A stretch of DNA of 64,000 nucleotides from Aliitabrizicola sp041905595 (GCA_041905595.1 JAYRKT010000003.1:128946-192945); one strand, 5' to 3'. Numbered from the stretch's first letter, positions 25,259 through 33,179 are shown. Notes: a model not told the origin generated them from the letters alone. Numbers and translations are program-made.

Positions 25259-26548
25259 TCACAACATTTCTCTGTTCGGGGCCATTCTATCCCTTTGCGG
25301 TTCATCTGTCCCGACGATCGCGCGGGTGGCCAACGCGGCCGAGAGCAGGAACAACACAGCCTCCAGCATGAAAACCGGCGTGAAGGCAAGACGGACGGGC
25401 AAGAAAATTCTGAGGACGTCGACCGCCGCCGCCCCGAACAAGCCGCCAAAGCCCGAGGCGAGCGCCTGCGCCGCCCCCCAGATCCCCAGACGTGTCCCTT
25501 CGCGCCGGCGCCTTCCGTGGCTCGCCAGACGCATCATCGCGGCGATCATCGCCACGGCAAAGACACCGTTGCTGAAGCCGAGCAGCGCGACGAATGGCAA
25601 GAGCCGCCCGGCCTCGAGGGGACCCGCAAGCGCGATTGCGCTCAGTGCTGCGGCCGAGCCGATGCATCCGCCCCTGACCCACTGACGCAGACTGCCGATC
25701 CGCAGACCTGTCGCCAAGAGGCCTGCCGTTGCCATTCCGGCAAAGACGCCGCTGCTCTGTACCCCTTGCATTGATGTCGTCTGGCCCGGCGTAAAGCCGA
25801 AGACCAGGCCGGCATAGGGTTCCAGGATCAAGTCCTGCAGGAAGTAGGCGGTGATCGAGAGGAAGACGAACAAGGCAAAGCGGCGGGCCGCAGGCTCGCG
25901 CCAGATTTCGGCCAACCCCTCTGGCAGCGGCTGGTGCGCTTCGGGCGGCGTCATTGGCAGCCGGCGTTCGACCCCGGCGACCGCGATAATGGACAGGAGG
26001 GAAGCTGCTGCCGCGACGACGGCTACAATCCCGAGCAGCCGCGCGGGGGTATAGGGGTCGAGAAGGCCACCGACGACCGCCGCGGTATTGGCGATGCCGA
26101 AGACAAGCATCAGCCAGACGATGGTAGAGGCGCCTGCCCGCCGCTCCGGCGGGGTCGCCACCGCGACGAGCGCCAGAAGTGACGTTCCCGCAGCCCCTGC
26201 CCCGAGCCCGATCATGCCATAGGCCAGGGTCGACAGGACAAGGCTGGCGGCCCCATGGTCAGTGAAGATCACGATGGCCAGCGCCGCCAGGATCGCGCCC
26301 AAGGCCATGACCGCGACTCCGGTCAGCATCAGGGGCGTCCGCCGTCCGCCCATGTCAGAGCGGTGTCCCCAACCGGGGCGGCTGATCTGCAAGAGGTAGT
26401 AAAGGGCGACAAGCAGCCCCGGCACCAGCGCCGGCAGCCCCAGCTCTACCACCATCACACGGTTCAGGGTCGAGACCATCAGGACGGTGACCGAGCCGAT
26501 CGCGTAGTTCACAAGGCTCAGTCGAAGCACGCCCGCCCAGTCCAGCAT
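25259..26548 (-). CDS. PucC/ORF428-like (BCH2) major-facilitator membrane protein
   Basis: 429 residues, 12 helices. The N-terminal part LDWAGVLRLSLVNYAIGSVTV followed by STLNRVMVVELGLPALVPGL and ISRPGWGHRSDMGGRRTP is the pattern of the BCH2/PucC family, in which ORF428 of the Rhodobacter bchG-orf428-bchP-idi run is found; the length fits too. These proteins are tied to bacteriochlorophyll or light-harvesting assembly. ATG 26548 has GGAGAG 6 bases upstream. It ends 32 bp before idi. The bchG and bchP neighbours are missing. A pigment-independent transport role cannot be excluded. Confidence 0.8.
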   Translation of the reverse strand: MLDWAGVLRLSLVNYAIGSVTVLMVSTLNRVMVVELGLPALVPGLLVALYYLLQISRPGWGHRSDMGGRRTPLMLTGVAVMALGAILAALAIVIFTDHGAASLVLSTLAYGMIGLGAGAAGTSLLALVAVATPPERRAGASTIVWLMLVFGIANTAAVVGGLLDPYTPARLLGIVAVVAAAASLLSIIAVAGVERRLPMTPPEAHQPLPEGLAEIWREPAARRFALFVFLSITAYFLQDLILEPYAGLVFGFTPGQTTSMQGVQSSGVFAGMATAGLLATGLRIGSLRQWVRGGCIGSAAALSAIALAGPLEAGRLLPFVALLGFSNGVFAVAMIAAMMRLASHGRRRREGTRLGIWGAAQALASGFGGLFGAAAVDVLRIFLPVRLAFTPVFMLEAVLFLLSAALATRAIVGTDEPQRDRMAPNREML

Positions 26549-26649
26549 GAGCTCTCCTGCAGGAACGATCTTTCGCGCTATGCCAGGGAACAGCCCCGCA
26601 AGCGGACGCAAGTCTTGCCCTTTTCGGCATGCTTCTGCAACGGGTCCTG

Positions 26650-26671
26650 CCTGCGATGTTGCGATCGCAGG
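26650..26671. promoter_or_regulatory. Inverted repeat in the divergent ORF428-like / copper-gene promoter region
   Basis: CCTGCGAT (26650-26657) and ATCGCAGG (26664-26671) are a perfect 8-bp inverted repeat with a 6-base spacer. It lies about 100 bp upstream of the ORF428-like start (minus strand) and 45 bp upstream of the DUF2946-like start (plus strand). It has the form of a dimeric regulator site. It is not the TGT-N12-ACA pattern of PpsR/CrtJ. Confidence 0.4.
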
Positions 26672-26716
26672 TCGTGGGGCTTCAATCGCGGGGCCATGGC
26701 TGATAGTCACGTATCC

Positions 26717-27094
26717 ATGATCGTACGCTGGCGCCCCTTCGCGAGCCTTGCCCTGACGCTGCTGCTGGCTCTCGCCACGGTGGTGACAGACTGGACCGTT
26801 CGGCCGCTTCGGCCGGCGGAAGAGGCGGCGATTGAACGGTTCGTGCTGCAGGGCGGCTCGCTCGCCGATCTCTGCGATGAGACGGGGGCGATCGGCAAAT
26901 CCGGTTCCCGCCACGGACATGACTGCCAGAGCTGCTGCCTGAGCGGCGGTGCTGCCCTGCTTCCCGGGCGGATGGCGGAGCAACCGGTTCCCATCGCTGT
27001 CGCGCGCGCCACTCCGACTGCCCCTCCGCTCCAGCCGGTTTCTGTCGAGGAATGGAACGCGGCCCGTCCCCGCGGTCCCCCGTCGGTGGCCTGA
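26717..27094 (+). CDS. DUF2946-like exported protein with Cys/His motif
   Basis: 125 residues from ATG 26717 (an in-frame ATG at 26696 would add seven). An N-terminal hydrophobic stretch (WRPFASLALTLLLALATVV) acts as signal or anchor. The middle holds HGHDCQSCCL, the His/Cys cluster of the DUF2946 group, followed by a Pro-rich tail. Proteins of this type are often encoded with copper carriers, and a PCu(A)C copper chaperone follows after 46 bp. A periplasmic copper-binding role is likely but not proven; the family match is by pattern only. Confidence 0.6.
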   Translation: MIVRWRPFASLALTLLLALATVVTDWTVRPLRPAEEAAIERFVLQGGSLADLCDETGAIGKSGSRHGHDCQSCCLSGGAALLPGRMAEQPVPIAVARATPTAPPLQPVSVEEWNAARPRGPPSVA

Positions 27095-27140
27095 GCCGCG
27101 AAACCCCTCTTCTCCAGATACAGTCTTTCGGAGTTTCTCC

Positions 27141-27644
27141 ATGACTTTCGCACGTTTTCTCGGGCTCACCGCAGCCCTGGCTCTTGCCACCACGGCCGCC
27201 GCCCATGAACTGAAGGTGGGCACGCTCGACATCATCCACCCGAACATCCCCCAGCCGGCCGCCAATGCCATGGCCGCGGGTGGCTATCTTGCGATCAGCA
27301 ACGACGGGACCACCGCCGAACGACTGATCGGCGCCCGCGCCGGCTTCGCCGAGGAGGCCTCGATCCATGAATCGAAGACCGATGCGGCGGGGGTGACCTC
27401 GATGTCCCCGGTCGAAGCCATCGACATTCCGCCGGGCGACACCGCCGTTCTCGAACGGGGCGGATATCACATCATGTTCATGGGGTTGTCGCAGCAGCTC
27501 AAGGAAGGCGACATGGTGCCGGTGACGCTGATCTTCGAAAACGCTGGCGAGGTGACGGTCGACTTCATGGTCGATCCGCCAAATGGCGGTGCAGACCATT
27601 CGCAGCACACGATGCCCATGCCGACCGAAGGATCCGGCGGCTGA
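27141..27644 (+). CDS. PCu(A)C-type periplasmic copper chaperone
   Basis: 167 residues. Signal peptide 1-21 (FLGLTAALALATTAAAHE), then a cupredoxin-like PCu(A)C domain: GGYLAISNDGTTAERLIGA, SIHESKTDAAGVTSMSPVE and GGYHIMFMGL carry the His and Met ligands for Cu(I). The residue after the first His-Glu is Ser rather than the common Met. The C-terminus has a further His/Met-rich tail (HSQHTMPMPTEG). These proteins deliver copper to cytochrome oxidase or protect the periplasm. The ribosome site before ATG 27141 is a GGAG at 27130-27133. Confidence 0.9.
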   Translation: MTFARFLGLTAALALATTAAAHELKVGTLDIIHPNIPQPAANAMAAGGYLAISNDGTTAERLIGARAGFAEEASIHESKTDAAGVTSMSPVEAIDIPPGDTAVLERGGYHIMFMGLSQQLKEGDMVPVTLIFENAGEVTVDFMVDPPNGGADHSQHTMPMPTEGSGG

Positions 27645-27656
27645 TCGACCAAGGCA

Positions 27657-27681
27657 GCAAGGGGTGACTTACCCCCCTTGC
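27657..27681 (+). terminator. Weak hairpin after the copper genes
   Basis: GCAAGGGG (27657-27664) can pair with CCCCTTGC (27674-27681) across a 9-base loop, 12 bp after the PCu(A)C stop. There is no T run after it, so as an intrinsic terminator it would be inefficient. Confidence 0.3.
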
Positions 27682-27732
27682 CTGCAGGCGCCCTATTGGC
27701 TACATCCGTCCCATCTGCCTGGCAGAGAGCGG

Positions 27733-27806
27733 GCGGGTGTAGCTCAATGGTAGAGCCGCAGCTTCCCAAGCTGATGACGAGGGTTCGATTCCCTTCACCC
27801 GCTCCA
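27733..27806 (+). tRNA. tRNA-Gly (anticodon CCC)
   Basis: 74 bases folding as a full cloverleaf: acceptor GCGGGTG (27733-27739) pairs with CACCCGC (27796-27802), discriminator T, and an encoded CCA (27804-27806). The D arm is GCTC...GAGC, the anticodon loop TTCCCAA gives CCC, and the T arm is AGGGTTCGATTCCCT. The outermost anticodon-stem position is an unpaired G/A, as in some other tRNA-Gly(CCC). It reads GGG codons. Confidence 0.95.
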
Positions 27807-28152
27807 GCCTGCCGCTTCACCAGTTTCCCATGATCCCCGATAAATCGCGCCGCTGCGCATCTTTCTCTGGCCAATCGCCTCGCCGGGGCGCATAGAGTCG
27901 GCCAGCCGCGTCGCAACCGGGCTCCTCCTTGTCGGGTGCCGTTCGGCAGAAAGCCACGCAGGCCCGGTCATGCAACGCATGACGGCGCCGCGCAGCGGGC
28001 ACAGGCCCGCAACTCCGGCCGAGACTGAGTTCGAAACGGACGTCACCTCGCGCTGGTGTCCGACTTCTGCAACGAGACAGCGTCTTCAGGCAATCATTGA
28101 GCCGGGTGTGCCCGGCCAAGTTCTGCAGACCGCCCCTTTCAAGGACCGATCA
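27807..28152. other. 346-bp stretch without a supported gene
   Basis: Between tRNA-Gly and the 61-residue frame. I see no T-tract terminator behind the tRNA. A minus-strand frame at 27817-27975 has a Cys pattern faintly like DUF1289 but lacks an ATG and the fourth Cys. An AAGGA ribosome site (28141-28145) near the right end belongs to the next gene. Otherwise nothing recognisable. Confidence 0.4.
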
Positions 28153-28338
28153 ATGGGATTCTCCTCTCCGAAGAAACCTCTCGACCTGGCGGATTTCCTC
28201 AGCCGCAAGGGCACGCCTCGGCGATCGCGCTATGCCTATTCCAGCCGGACCGTGTCCGAGCCGGAACAGGTGGACGATGACGAGACCGCGGCCATCAGCG
28301 ATGTAACGAGCGGCGGCAGCGACGCAGCCGAGAGGTAA
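28153..28338 (+). CDS. Small basic/acidic protein (61 residues), function unknown
   Basis: ATG 28153 follows AAGGA (28141-28145) at 7 bases. The product begins MGFSSPKKPLDLADFLSRKG, continues with a basic patch (TPRRSRYAYSSRT) and finishes with an acidic, Ser/Gly-rich tail (EPEQVDDDETAAISD). It has no signal peptide or membrane helix. The ribosome site, the ATG position and the basic-then-acidic layout make it look like a real small protein rather than chance; the frame upstream of this ATG is not coding-like. No domain is recognised. Confidence 0.5.
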   Translation: MGFSSPKKPLDLADFLSRKGTPRRSRYAYSSRTVSEPEQVDDDETAAISDVTSGGSDAAER

Positions 28339-28553
28339 GCCCTCCGTCGCTGAAAGATAGTTTGGAGCGATTTCAAGGGCTAACGCGGCCCCTTTGGCAA
28401 ATCCACCGATAGTGCTGTCATTGTCTCGGGTTTGCGGCTATGGATGCCGGGCAAATCTAATTTCCGGACCTGTTCCTTTCGGCACGGCTCTCGATCTTCA
28501 GCTATGCCAGACCGCTGCGCTGTGTGGGCGGTACTAAGAAAAGGAATATCACG

Positions 28554-28760
28554 ATGGCCAACGGCACCGTGAAATGGTTCAACGCCACCAAAGGCTTCGG
28601 CTTCATCGCTCCTGAGCGCGGCGGCAAGGACGTCTTCGTCCATGTCAGCGCGCTCGAGCGTGCCGGCATCCAGCGTCTTGACGATGGTCAGGCGGTGACT
28701 TTCGACATCGAATCCGGCCGTGATGGCCGTGAATCGGCGATGAATCTCGCTCTGGCGTAA
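28554..28760 (+). CDS. Cold-shock protein (CspA family)
   Basis: 68-residue cold-shock domain with both RNA-binding motifs: KGFGFIAP (RNP1) and VFVHVSAL (RNP2), preceded by the standard MANGTVKWFNATKG. It binds single-stranded RNA/DNA as an RNA chaperone. AAGGAA (28540-28545) is the ribosome site. A 215-bp upstream gap could hold a promoter and a long leader as in other csp genes, and a strong terminator follows at 28792. Confidence 0.95.
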   Translation: MANGTVKWFNATKGFGFIAPERGGKDVFVHVSALERAGIQRLDDGQAVTFDIESGRDGRESAMNLALA

Positions 28761-28791
28761 TCTCCAGATCGACGCGAGATTGACTCATCAG

Positions 28792-28824
28792 CGGCCCGGG
28801 CAGATTGCCCGGGCCGTTTGCTTT
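28792..28824 (+). terminator. Intrinsic terminator after the cold-shock gene
   Basis: CGGCCCGGGCA (28792-28802) and TGCCCGGGCCG (28806-28816) form a perfect 11-bp stem with a 3-base loop, followed by TTTGCTTT (28817-28824). It lies 31 bp after the csp stop and isolates csp from ridA. Confidence 0.85.
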
Positions 28825-28904
28825 GCGGCCACTCGCCAGTGCCCTTCCCTTCCCCGCTCCGAACCGCTAGCCAAGGCGCGTCAACGCCCTGGAAGGAGCA
28901 TCCC

Positions 28905-29252
28905 ATGACCATTACCCGCCTTGAGACCGGCGCGCGCATGTCGAACGCGGTCATCCACAACGGCACGATCTATCTGGCCGGCATCGTCGGCGAACCCGGC
29001 GAGAGCGTCGGCGCCCAGACCCGCACCATCCTGGCCGAGATCGACCGCCTGCTGGCGCTGGCCGGGTCGGACAAGACCAAGATCCTCAAGGCGCAGATCT
29101 GGCTGGCCGATATCGCGACCTTCGCCGAAATGAACGCCGAATGGGATGCCTGGGTGCCGCAGGGCCACACCCCCGCCCGCGCGACCGGTGAGGCCAAACT
29201 CGCGACCCCCGATTACAAGGTCGAGATCATCGTCACCGCCGCGCAGGCCTGA
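28905..29252 (+). CDS. RidA-family (YjgF/YER057c/UK114) protein
   Basis: 115 residues. RidA proteins hydrolyse reactive enamine/imine intermediates made by PLP enzymes. The YjgF pattern is present: NAVIHNGTIYLAGIVGEPGES near residues 13-33, VGAQTRTILAEIDRLLALAGSD, ILKAQIWLADIATFAEMN, and the closing PARATGEAKLATPDYKVEI, which holds the conserved Arg. ATG 28905 has GGAAGGAGC upstream. It is a single gene bounded by the csp terminator and a hairpin at 29264. Confidence 0.9.
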   Translation: MTITRLETGARMSNAVIHNGTIYLAGIVGEPGESVGAQTRTILAEIDRLLALAGSDKTKILKAQIWLADIATFAEMNAEWDAWVPQGHTPARATGEAKLATPDYKVEIIVTAAQA

Positions 29253-29263
29253 CCCCTGGCAGT

Positions 29264-29333
29264 GGGGGCTGTCTGCCCCCCAGTCCGGCCACGAGCCGGG
29301 CGTTCTTCTCGGAAGCGCCCCACTGGGGCGTTT
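29264..29333. terminator. Two hairpins between ridA and pgi (convergent termination)
   Basis: First hairpin: GGGGGC (29264-29269) with GCCCCC (29275-29280). Second: AAGCGCCCC (29313-29321) with GGGGCGTTT (29325-29333), where one pair is G-T, followed by CTGATC. They lie between the convergent ends of ridA and the pgi operon, so they could serve both directions. Confidence 0.5.
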
Positions 29334-29351
29334 CTGATCGCTCATTACTCG

Positions 29352-29374
29352 GTGGGATATTTGTGAACAGAAGA
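29352..29374 (-). repeat. Dispersed CTTCTGTTC element copy B
   Basis: Read on the minus strand, this is TCTTCTGTTCACAAATATCC followed by CAC. It differs from 18808-18830 by one base (A for T). It lies 21 bp after the pgi stop and in the same orientation as pgi. The partner hairpin seen at 18833-18861 is replaced here by other GC-rich hairpins on the far side (29264-29333). Confidence 0.55.
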
Positions 29375-29394
29375 AAGACTTTGTGAGGTCTTTC

Positions 29395-31002
29395 TCAGGC
29401 CGTCAGGTAAGCCACCAGCTGCTGGGTCGACCCATCCTTCGCCGCAGCGCTTTCCTTGCCGTCGAGGATCGGCGCCAGCGCCAGCGCCAGTTCCTTGCCC
29501 AGTTCCACGCCCCACTGGTCGAAGCTGTTGATCCCGAGGATCACACCCTCGACGAAGACCCGGTGTTCGTAGAGCGCGACGATCTGGCCGAGCGTGTAAG
29601 GGTCAAGCTTCGGATAGGCGAGCGTCGTGGACGGCCGATTGCCGGGAAAGACCCGGTGGCGCGCCTGGCGTTCGAGTTCGTCACCCGTCAGGCCCTTCTT
29701 CGCCATGATCGCCCGAGCTTCTTCGAGGCTCCGGCCCTTCAGCAGCGCTTCGGACTGGGCAAGGCAGTTGGCGACGAGCAGCCGGTGCTGATGGGCCAGC
29801 GCGGGTTCGTGACCCTCTTTTGCCAGCAGGAACTCGCAGGGGATCACGCGGGTCCCCTGATGGATAAGTTGGTAGAAGGCGTGCTGGCCGTTGGTGCCGG
29901 GTTCGCCCCAGACCACCGGGCCGGAATTGTGGGTGAGGGTCGAGCCGTCCATCGCCACGCGCTTGCCATTCGATTCCATCTCCAGTTGCTGGAGATAGGC
30001 CGGCAGCCGCGACAGGCGCTGGTCATAGGGCAGGACGGCGCGGGTGGCATGCCCGCAGATCTGGTTGTGCCAGATGCCGACCAGGGCCAGCAGCACCGGC
30101 AGGTTCTGGCCGAACGGAGCCTCGCGGAAATGTCGGTCCATCGAAGCGGCGCCCGCAAGGAAACGGCCGAAATCCTCTGGTCCGATGGCGATCATCAGCG
30201 ACAGGCCGATCGGGCCCCACATCGAATAGCGCCCGCCGACCCAGTCCTCGAAGCCGAAGACGCGCGACGGGGCGATGCCGAAGGCGGCAGTCTTGTCGGC
30301 AGCGGTGGAGACGGCGGCGAACTGTGCCGCCGGGTCGGACACCCGGGCGGACATCCAGCGCTTGACCGTTTCGGCGTTGGTCATCGTCTCGATCGTGGTG
30401 AAGGTTTTGGAGGCGACGATCACAAGGGTCGTCGTCGGGTCGAGATCCTTCAGAATGTCATGGGCATGGGCGCCATCGACATTCGAGATGAAGTGGCAGC
30501 GCGGTCCGGTGGCATAGGGCGCCAGCGCCAGCACGGCCATCGCCGGCCCGAGGTCCGAACCGCCGATGCCGATGTTGACAACATCGGTGATTGGGCCGCC
30601 CTGTCCGGTGAACTGCCCGGTCCGGACCTGGCTTGCGAAGTCCTGCATCCGCCGGTAGGTCTCACGCACCGGCGGCATGACATTCACGCCATCCACCACG
30701 ACATCGACATCAAGGTTCCTGAGCGCGGTGTGCAACACGGCCCGGTTCTCGGTGACGTTGATCTTTGCGCCGCGGAACATGGCTTCGCGTTCGGCGGCGA
30801 CACCTGCCGACTCTGCGAGTTGCACAAGCAGATCAATGGCTTCCGCGTCGATATTGGTCTTGGAATAGTCGAAGAGCATGTCGCCCAGTCGGGCGCTGAA
30901 GTCCGCCGCTCGGTTCGGATGGCGAAAGAGGTCGAGAATGGGTCTGTCCTGCACCCGGTCGTGATGCGCGGCCAGCGCCTGCCAGCTTGTCTCGATGCTC
31001 AT
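29395..31002 (-). CDS. pgi: Glucose-6-phosphate isomerase Pgi
   Basis: 535 residues; interconverts glucose-6-phosphate and fructose-6-phosphate. Family signatures include VNIGIGGSDLGPAMA, the pattern VIVASKTFTTIETMTNA, DWVGGRYSMWGPIGL, and the C-terminal INSFDQWGVELGKELA. ATG 31002 (MSIETSWQALAAHHD) fits the family length; the frame open to 31491 overlaps pgl and is not coding. It is the last gene of zwf-pgl-pgi, so one transcript feeds hexose phosphate through 6-phosphogluconate (Entner-Doudoroff or pentose route) and recycles fructose-6-phosphate. Confidence 0.95.
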   Translation of the reverse strand: MSIETSWQALAAHHDRVQDRPILDLFRHPNRAADFSARLGDMLFDYSKTNIDAEAIDLLVQLAESAGVAAEREAMFRGAKINVTENRAVLHTALRNLDVDVVVDGVNVMPPVRETYRRMQDFASQVRTGQFTGQGGPITDVVNIGIGGSDLGPAMAVLALAPYATGPRCHFISNVDGAHAHDILKDLDPTTTLVIVASKTFTTIETMTNAETVKRWMSARVSDPAAQFAAVSTAADKTAAFGIAPSRVFGFEDWVGGRYSMWGPIGLSLMIAIGPEDFGRFLAGAASMDRHFREAPFGQNLPVLLALVGIWHNQICGHATRAVLPYDQRLSRLPAYLQQLEMESNGKRVAMDGSTLTHNSGPVVWGEPGTNGQHAFYQLIHQGTRVIPCEFLLAKEGHEPALAHQHRLLVANCLAQSEALLKGRSLEEARAIMAKKGLTGDELERQARHRVFPGNRPSTTLAYPKLDPYTLGQIVALYEHRVFVEGVILGINSFDQWGVELGKELALALAPILDGKESAAAKDGSTQQLVAYLTA

Positions 31003-31025
31003 GCCTTGCTCCAGTCTGTCCCTGT

Positions 31026-31697
31026 TCACTCCGCCCAATGGACGGTTGCATTGCCCAAAACCGCTTTCACCGGTGCCTCTGCGGGTGTCAGGCGTTGTGC
31101 CTTGTCGAGGGCGGCGCGCTTTTCCGGCCCGGTGATGAGAATGTGGATCGACATCGCCCCCTTCAGCACGGGCGCCGTCAGGGTGATGCGCGGCTCGCCC
31201 GCTGCCTCCGCCCGCATCGGCAACAGGATCGGGGCGGTATCGGACATCGCCTCTTCCAGCCGGTCCGCGCCGGGGAAAAGCGACGCCGTATGCATGTCGG
31301 CGCCCATGCCAAGAAGCAGGACCGTAATCGGCAAATGCGGCGCTATGCCTGCGGCGAGCGTGTCCAGCACATCCTCGGGCCGGTCGGCAGGTGCGTGGAG
31401 CGGCACCACTTGGGCGGTGGCGGCGCGGTTCACCAGCAGGCGGTCGCGCAGGAGCCGCGTGTTCGAGCGCGGGCTGTCCTCGGAGACCCACCGTTCGTCG
31501 TTCAGGAATACCGCGACATTCGCCCAGTCCAGATCGACACCCGACAGCGTGTCGAAGATCGGCCCCGGCGTTGTACCGCCGGGCACGCAGAGGCTGGCCT
31601 TGCCTTCAAGCCGCAGCGCTTGACCCAGTTCCCCGGCGATGATGTTGGCGAGCGACAGCATCATCAACTCGCGATCCGGATACTCGATCAGGTTCAT
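31026..31697 (-). CDS. pgl: 6-phosphogluconolactonase Pgl
   Basis: 223 residues, DevB type; hydrolyses the lactone made by Zwf to 6-phosphogluconate. Recognised by LCVPGGTTPGPIFDTLS, VFLNDERWVSEDSPRSN, VLLLGMGADMHTASLFPG. The start overlaps the zwf stop as ATGA and the stop is 23 bp before pgi, so the three genes are an operon. Confidence 0.94.
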   Translation of the reverse strand: MNLIEYPDRELMMLSLANIIAGELGQALRLEGKASLCVPGGTTPGPIFDTLSGVDLDWANVAVFLNDERWVSEDSPRSNTRLLRDRLLVNRAATAQVVPLHAPADRPEDVLDTLAAGIAPHLPITVLLLGMGADMHTASLFPGADRLEEAMSDTAPILLPMRAEAAGEPRITLTAPVLKGAMSIHILITGPEKRAALDKAQRLTPAEAPVKAVLGNATVHWAE

Positions 31698-33148
31698 TCG
31701 CGAATGTCCCGCCAGCGTCGTCCATCCCGATGCATCAGCATCAGCGCGTCGTCGGGGCCCGAAGAACCGGGATCGTAAGGTTTCGGTCGATCCTCGGAGC
31801 TTTCCCACCCGCCGATGATGGGATCTGTCCAGGCCCATGCGGCCTCAACCTCGTCCCCGCGCATGAACAGCGTCTGGTTGCCGCGGATCACGTCCATGAT
31901 GAGTCGCTCGTAGGCGTCAGGAATATCCGCTCCTTCTTCGCCAAGCGCCTCGGCAAAGGACATGTCGAGCGGTACCTGCACCAGCCGCATGCCGCCGGGA
32001 CCAGGTTCCTTGATCATGACGCTCAGGTTCATGCCTTCGTTCGGCTGCAGACGGATCGTCAGCACATTCTCGCGCCAGCCCGCGGCGTCGTCAAAGATCG
32101 AATGCGGTGGTTCCTTGAACGTGATGGCGATCTCGGAAGCGCGCGCACGCAGCTTCTTGCCGGTGCGCAGGTAAAAGGGAGTGCCCTTCCAGCGCCAGTT
32201 CGAGATGTTGACCTTGAGCGCAATATAGCTTTCGGTCCGGCTGTGCGGGTTCTCGGAATCCTCGAGATAGCCGGGCTGGCCATTCTGGCGGGCATACTGG
32301 CCGCGCACGATGTCCTCGGGGCGGACCGGGTCCAGGGCGCGGATCACCTTCAGCTTCTCGTCGCGGACTGCGTTCGGATCAAAGTGATAAGGCGGCTCCA
32401 TCGCGATCAGGCAGAGGAGTTGCATCATGTGGTTCTGCACCATGTCCCGCATGGCGCCAGACTTGTCGTAGTAGCTGCCGCGTCCGCCGACGCCCACCGT
32501 CTCGGCTACGGTGATCTGGACATGATCGACGTATTGGGAATTCCACAGCGGCTCGAACAGGATATTGGCAAAGCGGACCGCCATCAGGTTCTGGACGGTT
32601 TCCTTCCCGAGATAGTGGTCGATCCGGTAGATCTGCTCTTCGCGGAAATGGGCCGCCAGCGTCGCATTCAGCGCCCGCGCGGAGGCAAGGTCGCGGCCAA
32701 AGGGCTTTTCCACCACGATGCGGCTTTCCGGTGTCGCGATGTCGAAGGAATGCAACCGTTCCGCCAGATCGCCGAACAGCGCCGGGGCAACCGAGAAGTA
32801 GAAAGCCGAAACGATGCCGGGCCGCATCTCTGCCTTCAGCTTGTCCCAACCCCCGGTGCCCTTGGCATCGATGGGGACATAGCAGATTCGCGACAGGAAG
32901 GCCGAGATCGTGGCCTCGTCCTTCTTGTCCGGCGCCACGAATTCCTCGATCGCGGACTTTACCTGCTCGCGAAAGGCCTCCGATGTCGCTTCACTGCGCG
33001 CGGCGCCGATGATCCTGCTGTCGGGAGGAATCTGGCCCGCCCAGTAGCGGCGATAGAGGCCCGGAAAGATCTTGCGGCGCGCCAGATCGCCAGTTGCACC
33101 GAAGATCACGAGGTCGAATGCCTCGACGGGGATCACACGCGATACCAT
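31694..33148 (-). CDS. zwf: Glucose-6-phosphate 1-dehydrogenase Zwf
   Basis: 484 residues. NADP-binding GATGDLARRK at 17-26; VVEKPFGRDLASA; active-site RIDHYLGKE at 175-183; the substrate-site region continues through NSQYVDHVQI. It oxidises glucose-6-phosphate to the lactone and is the entry to the Entner-Doudoroff and oxidative pentose routes. ATG 33148 with GGCGGAG upstream; longer in-frame starts would run into the promoter. The start lies 31 bp from the GTTAGCGCTAAC palindrome, which suggests control by a LacI-type repressor. Confidence 0.95.
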   Translation of the reverse strand: MVSRVIPVEAFDLVIFGATGDLARRKIFPGLYRRYWAGQIPPDSRIIGAARSEATSEAFREQVKSAIEEFVAPDKKDEATISAFLSRICYVPIDAKGTGGWDKLKAEMRPGIVSAFYFSVAPALFGDLAERLHSFDIATPESRIVVEKPFGRDLASARALNATLAAHFREEQIYRIDHYLGKETVQNLMAVRFANILFEPLWNSQYVDHVQITVAETVGVGGRGSYYDKSGAMRDMVQNHMMQLLCLIAMEPPYHFDPNAVRDEKLKVIRALDPVRPEDIVRGQYARQNGQPGYLEDSENPHSRTESYIALKVNISNWRWKGTPFYLRTGKKLRARASEIAITFKEPPHSIFDDAAGWRENVLTIRLQPNEGMNLSVMIKEPGPGGMRLVQVPLDMSFAEALGEEGADIPDAYERLIMDVIRGNQTLFMRGDEVEAAWAWTDPIIGGWESSEDRPKPYDPGSSGPDDALMLMHRDGRRWRDIRE

Positions 33149-33179
33149 GGCTTTCTCCGCCTTTTTCTGCAGCGCACGT

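Noticed and set aside
25227..25262. GTG start for idi overlapping the ORF428-like stop (GTGA)
   Set aside because: The extra 12 residues are not family-like; the ATG at 25226 matches the length and N-terminus of known type 1 Idi.
26549..26695. PpsR/CrtJ site (TGT-N12-ACA) upstream of the ORF428-like gene
   Set aside because: I looked on both strands and found no match at the required spacing.
26549..27271. Upstream extension of the ORF428-like frame to 670 codons
   Set aside because: The extension overlaps the copper genes in antisense; ATG 26548 has a good ribosome site and gives the family length.
27733..27806. tRNA-Gly and tRNA-Pro (54581-54658) as integration sites of mobile elements
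   Set aside because: No integrase, no direct repeat of the tRNA 3' end and no foreign-looking gene block was seen beside either.
27817..27975. Minus-strand frame with a Cys pattern faintly like DUF1289 (ACVAFCRTAPD...GCDAAGR...IMG)
   Set aside because: No ATG or GTG at a sensible position, the fourth Cys is replaced by Ala, and spacing fits the family poorly; at most a decayed copy.
29383..31623. Plus-strand open frame of 746 codons opposite pgi and pgl
   Set aside because: It is antisense to two clearly recognised enzymes, has no domain pattern and an atypical His/Asp/Arg-rich composition, as expected for shadow frames in a high-GC genome.
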